A stretch of DNA of 9,018 nt from JAVVUQ01 sp036653075 (GTDB taxonomy: Bacteria > Bacillota > Clostridia > Christensenellales > CAG-314): positions 1 through 9,018 of the forward strand of contig JAVVUQ010000065.1 in NCBI GenBank assembly GCA_036653075.1, read 5' to 3'. Shown in pieces: positions 6,668 to 9,018 of this stretch. The position numbers and the translations under genes were made by a program. The notes below the pieces were generated by a model. It was not told where the DNA came from. It worked only from the letters and a program-made list of their open reading frames with translations, and searched no databases. Position 1 is the stretch's first letter. Every line of letters starts with the position of its first letter.

Positions 6668-6758
6668 GTAATGAAAAGAGCAAAGCACTTGAAAGGGTGT
6701 GACGCAAAACTATATGGTCTAAGTCAATGATTTTGATATGATTGCCAGTTGCCGTTAT
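6668..6758 (+). ncRNA. c-di-GMP-I (GEMM-I) riboswitch aptamer 1
   Basis: The conserved GEMM-I core is present in order: GCAAAG after P1, P2 G6685-T6690 with G6695-T6700 capped by a GAAA tetraloop (6691-6694), GACGCAAA (6701-6708), the tetraloop-receptor strand GGTCTAA (6716-6722), a variable P3, and the closing TTGCC (6749-6753). P1 pairs GTAATG (6668-6673) with CGTTAT (6753-6758), with two wobbles. It senses a cyclic dinucleotide. The base two before CAAA, equivalent to G20 of the Vc2 aptamer, is A6679. This copy has no terminator of its own and lies 8 nt before aptamer 2, so it probably modulates folding of the second unit. Confidence 0.88.
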
Positions 6759-6766
6759 GATAAAAT

Positions 6767-6852
6767 ATAATGAAAAAAGCAAAACGTTTGAAAAAACGTG
6801 ACGCAAAGCCAAAGGGTCTAAAGTAATTACTATGATAGCCGGTTGCCATTAT
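6767..6852 (+). ncRNA. c-di-GMP-I (GEMM-I) riboswitch aptamer 2
   Basis: Second complete GEMM-I aptamer. P1 is a perfect ATAATG (6767-6772) with CATTAT (6847-6852). P2 is a perfect ACGTTT/AAACGT (6784-6789 with 6794-6799) capped by GAAA. GACGCAAA lies at 6800-6807, GGTCTAA at 6815-6821, and closing GGTTGCC at 6841-6847. Stem sequences differ from aptamer 1 while loops are conserved, which is good evidence for selection on structure. The P1 3' strand is also the 5' arm of the terminator at 6845-6877, so ligand-bound P1 and terminator exclude each other; binding should switch the downstream genes on. The G20-equivalent base is A here too. Confidence 0.92.
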
Positions 6853-6877
6853 GACGTTTGTCGTGATGGCATTTTTT
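6845..6877 (+). terminator. Riboswitch-controlled intrinsic terminator
   Basis: An 11-bp stem pairs GCCATTATGAC (6845-6855) with GTCGTGATGGC (6860-6870) around a GTTT loop, extendable by T6844-A6871, then TTTTTT (6872-6877). It shares 6847-6852 with P1 of aptamer 2. It lies 14 nt upstream of the Shine-Dalgarno of the next gene. Confidence 0.92.
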
Positions 6878-6903
6878 ATACAAAAAATTAGGACGGAGAT
6901 GTT

Positions 6904-7608
6904 ATGCGAGAGGTAGAAAGATGGCAAAAAAGAATAATATTGTTAAAAGTATCGACAGGTGTCATATTGGTAACAGCCGTACTTTCTATGTTAATAATCT
7001 GGTTGACTTATTACGGTGAAAACGTTGGAAACTTTATCATTACAGTAAGCAGAAACGATCAAAAGCAAATTGCAATAAGCACAGACAAAGAATTTGGCGA
7101 AAAATCAGTATATTTATCAGCAGAAGGGATTAAGGACGCAACAAACATTACATACAAAAACTTACCGCTTAATGAAATGAAAAACTGGGACGGCGGTTCT
7201 CATAATGATCAATATGGAAAATTGTGGCTTGGATATACCTTTTATTTAAAAAATATGTCAGTTTATGAACTTAAATATAAAATGGACATTACAATAAAAG
7301 ATTCCTATAAAGGCGTGGATAAAGCAATTCGTTTAATGATGATTACTGGTGAAACACAAACAATCTACGCAGCGCCAAAACCTGACGGGTCAAACGAAGA
7401 TCATAGCAATCTACCAATAGGCGGATATAATACAATACCTTTTTTTAATGAACATACAGTCACTGACGGTAATGTTTATGATATGACAAAAGATGAAGTA
7501 CATAAATACACAATCGTAATGTGGTTAGAAGGCGAAGACGTTGATTGCACAGATGCAATTAGAGAAGGCGCAATTAGAATGGAAATGCATTTTTCCGTTA
7601 TAAATTGA
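6904..7608 (+). CDS. Riboswitch-controlled membrane-anchored exported protein
   Basis: A 234-aa protein of no recognised named family. A short charged N-terminus (1-16) precedes one membrane segment (about 17-34). It runs into Y-Y-G-E-N-V-G-N-F (36-44), a junction resembling the start of mature TasA/camelysin-type proteins. The remainder is a predicted beta-rich extracellular domain. There is no small-residue x-x-A cleavage site at the end of the hydrophobic stretch, so it probably stays anchored, unlike the next gene product. The C-terminal module W207-L-E-G-E-D-V-D214-C215 and the following A-I/E/F-S positions match the C-terminus of that neighbour. GGACGGAG (6891-6898) sets the start. It is the first gene after the tandem riboswitch. 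Suggested role (inference): anchor or base for the matrix protein encoded next. Confidence 0.8.
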   Translation: MREVERWQKRIILLKVSTGVILVTAVLSMLIIWLTYYGENVGNFIITVSRNDQKQIAISTDKEFGEKSVYLSAEGIKDATNITYKNLPLNEMKNWDGGSHNDQYGKLWLGYTFYLKNMSVYELKYKMDITIKDSYKGVDKAIRLMMITGETQTIYAAPKPDGSNEDHSNLPIGGYNTIPFFNEHTVTDGNVYDMTKDEVHKYTIVMWLEGEDVDCTDAIREGAIRMEMHFSVIN

Positions 7609-7685
7609 TTAATAACAATTTAAATATAAACCGATATGACAATTTGCAATAATAACTTGTAATTAAACAATTTAAGTCAATGGAT

Positions 7686-7691
7686 TATACT
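7686..7691 (+). promoter_or_regulatory. Possible weak internal promoter before the TasA-like gene
   Basis: TATACT at 7686-7691 has only TAAACA (7664-7669, 16-nt spacer) as a -35. The 163-nt gap between the two genes also contains an imperfect hairpin (about 7710-7732) but no terminator, so read-through from the riboswitch promoter remains likely. Confidence 0.25.
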
Positions 7692-7771
7692 TTTTATTTA
7701 AACAATAAAAATAAACACGTAAAAGCGTTTATATATAAAAATTAAAACAATAAATTTTGGAGGAAGAAATT

Positions 7772-8881
7772 ATGAAAAAAAGATCAGCAAGATTAATGGT
7801 TATAGCGGTTGCATTAATTATGACAATTGCTATGGCGACAACTACAACGTTCGCTTGGTTTACAGCAAATTATACGGCGTCAGTAGGCGCAATTGAATTA
7901 CAGACAAGAGCGAAAGGTGGAATTTTGATTTCTGCAACAGGCGCAGAAGGTACATTTAAAGCGGTTTTGAGTACAAAAGATATTACTGACGTATATAAAA
8001 CAGCTGTTGACGCTACAACTAAGGTTGCAATGGACGCTTTAACGCCAGATGGATCAGTAACAACTTGGGCAACCCCTTGTAATATGAATGACGTAACGGG
8101 AAAAACTGATCAAGTTATAAAATATGACGCTACGGGCAAAGGCTCATATTATGAATTTAAACTTCATATTAGAGCGGAAGAAAAAGTAGAAATATTAAAT
8201 AATCAAATTAAAGTTATTGTAAATTCAGTTGGAGACGGAACTGGTTTTATTACCGCTTGGCCGCAAGTGAACGCAACTGGAGAAACAACTGGCACTTTAG
8301 TTGGCGTAGACATTGCGCGATATTTTACTGATTTAAAAAGTTTAAACCTTTATTTAGCAAGTTTACAAACAAAATATGTAGATACTGATTTGACACTCGC
8401 TGGCGGTACATATGATAAAACAAAGGGCGAAGTAGCAATATCATCGACTACTGGTACTGATGTTGAGAAGTATGCAACTTTAAAAGTTATAGTTAATACT
8501 GGTAAGCCTATTTATTCACGCGCAAGCAATGCTGCAAGAGTAGCGTTTTTTGATTCTCCCGCTTCAGTTATCACTACTTATAAATGTACAGTGGACCCAA
8601 ATTTCGCAAAAGGATTTAATGCTGGTACGTTACAAAAAAATTATTATGATTATATTAACGGAACTAATACAGTAGTTGACGCTGAAGCAATGACAACATT
8701 AAAAACAGATGCTAATAATATGATTAATGATGCCACTTCGTTTTTAATAATTGACGCTGGCACTACTTCTGTAATTACAGTTAGAGTATGGCTTGAAGGA
8801 ACAGACGGAGATTGCTTTAATGCAATTTTATCTGACAAACTTTCAATTGAATTAGCATTTTCAGCAACATCAAAAGCATAA
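7772..8881 (+). CDS. SipW/TasA-like secreted surface or matrix protein
   Basis: A 369-aa exported protein. Residues 1-8 are basic (M-K-K-R..), 9-27 hydrophobic, and T26-F-A28 followed by W-F-T-A-N is the SipW-type signal junction seen in TasA and camelysin. Mature residues 29-50 then follow the same pattern: aromatic F, T/N, about 8 residues, G-A-I-E-L. The body is rich in T, A, V, D and N with few Cys, as expected of an extracellular beta-sandwich or fibre subunit. The C-terminus carries W340-L-E-G-T-D-G-D347-C348, matching the preceding gene product. The start at ATG 7772 has GGAGG at 7759-7763; the in-frame TTG at 7757 overlaps that site. No SipW peptidase gene is in the window. It may form biofilm matrix fibres under cyclic-dinucleotide control; family resemblance is from motif reading, not a search. 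Confidence 0.82.
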   Translation: MKKRSARLMVIAVALIMTIAMATTTTFAWFTANYTASVGAIELQTRAKGGILISATGAEGTFKAVLSTKDITDVYKTAVDATTKVAMDALTPDGSVTTWATPCNMNDVTGKTDQVIKYDATGKGSYYEFKLHIRAEEKVEILNNQIKVIVNSVGDGTGFITAWPQVNATGETTGTLVGVDIARYFTDLKSLNLYLASLQTKYVDTDLTLAGGTYDKTKGEVAISSTTGTDVEKYATLKVIVNTGKPIYSRASNAARVAFFDSPASVITTYKCTVDPNFAKGFNAGTLQKNYYDYINGTNTVVDAEAMTTLKTDANNMINDATSFLIIDAGTTSVITVRVWLEGTDGDCFNAILSDKLSIELAFSATSKA

Positions 8882-8884
8882 TAA

Positions 8885-8938
8885 TTTCTCCTTTACTTAT
8901 CTCCTCTTTTGTAAAAGAAAGAGGAGATAAAAGAGAAA
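8885..8938 (+). terminator. Long 3' hairpin after the TasA-like gene
   Basis: A perfect 13-bp stem pairs TTATCTCCTCTTT (8897-8909) with AAAGAGGAGATAA (8918-8930) around an 8-nt loop. Outer pairing TTTCTC (8885-8890) with GAGAAA (8933-8938) can extend it. It starts 3 nt after the stop codon's last base. It is not followed by a U tract, so it may be an unusual terminator or an mRNA 3'-end stabiliser. Confidence 0.55.
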
Positions 8939-8953
8939 AATATAAGTATAATT

Positions 8954-9013
8954 ATAAATTCAAGTAAAATATAGGTTTATGTAATTAAGCAAATTGATAT
9001 AAATTCAAATAAA
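8954..9013. repeat. Short direct repeat at the window end
   Basis: ATAAATTCAAGTAAA (8954-8968) recurs as ATAAATTCAAATAAA (8999-9013), 14 of 15 identical, 45 bp apart, in gene-free AT-rich DNA. Confidence 0.4.
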
Positions 9014-9018
9014 GTTTA

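Noticed and set aside
7757..7771. TTG at 7757 as the start of the TasA-like gene
   Set aside because: This TTG overlaps the GGAGG Shine-Dalgarno sequence, and the acidic extension would spoil the basic start of the signal peptide.

Overview
The window looks like a scaffolded contig from a low-GC, AT-rich Gram-positive (Firmicutes/Clostridia-like) bacterium, quite possibly an uncultured gut lineage. The reasons are very AT-rich intergenic DNA, Shine-Dalgarno sites of the AGGAG/GGAGG type, TTGACA/TATAAT promoters, A/T-ending codons, a normal Trp TGG code, NatAB-type ABC genes, and cyclic-dinucleotide riboswitches with a SipW/TasA-like secreted protein. A run of exactly 100 Ns (2717-2816) is a scaffold gap. 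No species can be named from the sequence alone.

Layout. Positions 1-197 hold an alternating 41/37-bp repeat (a 78-bp higher-order unit). A lone small membrane plus coiled-coil protein (472-726, holin-accessory-like) follows, then about 560 bp of gene-free AT-rich DNA. Next come a minus-strand GNAT acetyltransferase (1348-1812) with its own promoter and terminator, and a plus-strand integral membrane protein resembling an ECF-transporter S component (2094-2666). After the gap and a strong bidirectional terminator lies a minus-strand two-gene ABC-2 exporter of NatA/NatB type (4985 down to 3047, genes overlapping by 8 nt). It is divergent from an aldose 1-epimerase gene (5268-6272); both have recognisable promoters in the shared intergenic region. 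Fourteen 18-bp tandem repeats (6269-6520) begin exactly over the epimerase stop codon.

The most notable part is 6633-8881. A near-consensus promoter drives a leader with two c-di-GMP-I (GEMM-I) class aptamers in tandem. The second is fused to an intrinsic terminator whose 5' arm is the 3' strand of that aptamer's P1, the layout of a ligand-activated (ON) switch. Behind it lie two exported proteins: a membrane-anchored 234-aa protein and a 369-aa protein with a SipW/TasA-like signal and mature N-terminus. They share a C-terminal W-L-E-G-x-D-x-D-C module. The simplest reading, which is inference, is a second-messenger-controlled cassette for an extracellular matrix or surface fibre. Both aptamers appear to carry A where c-di-GMP-specific aptamers have G20, so the ligand (c-di-GMP or 3',3'-cGAMP) is an open question.
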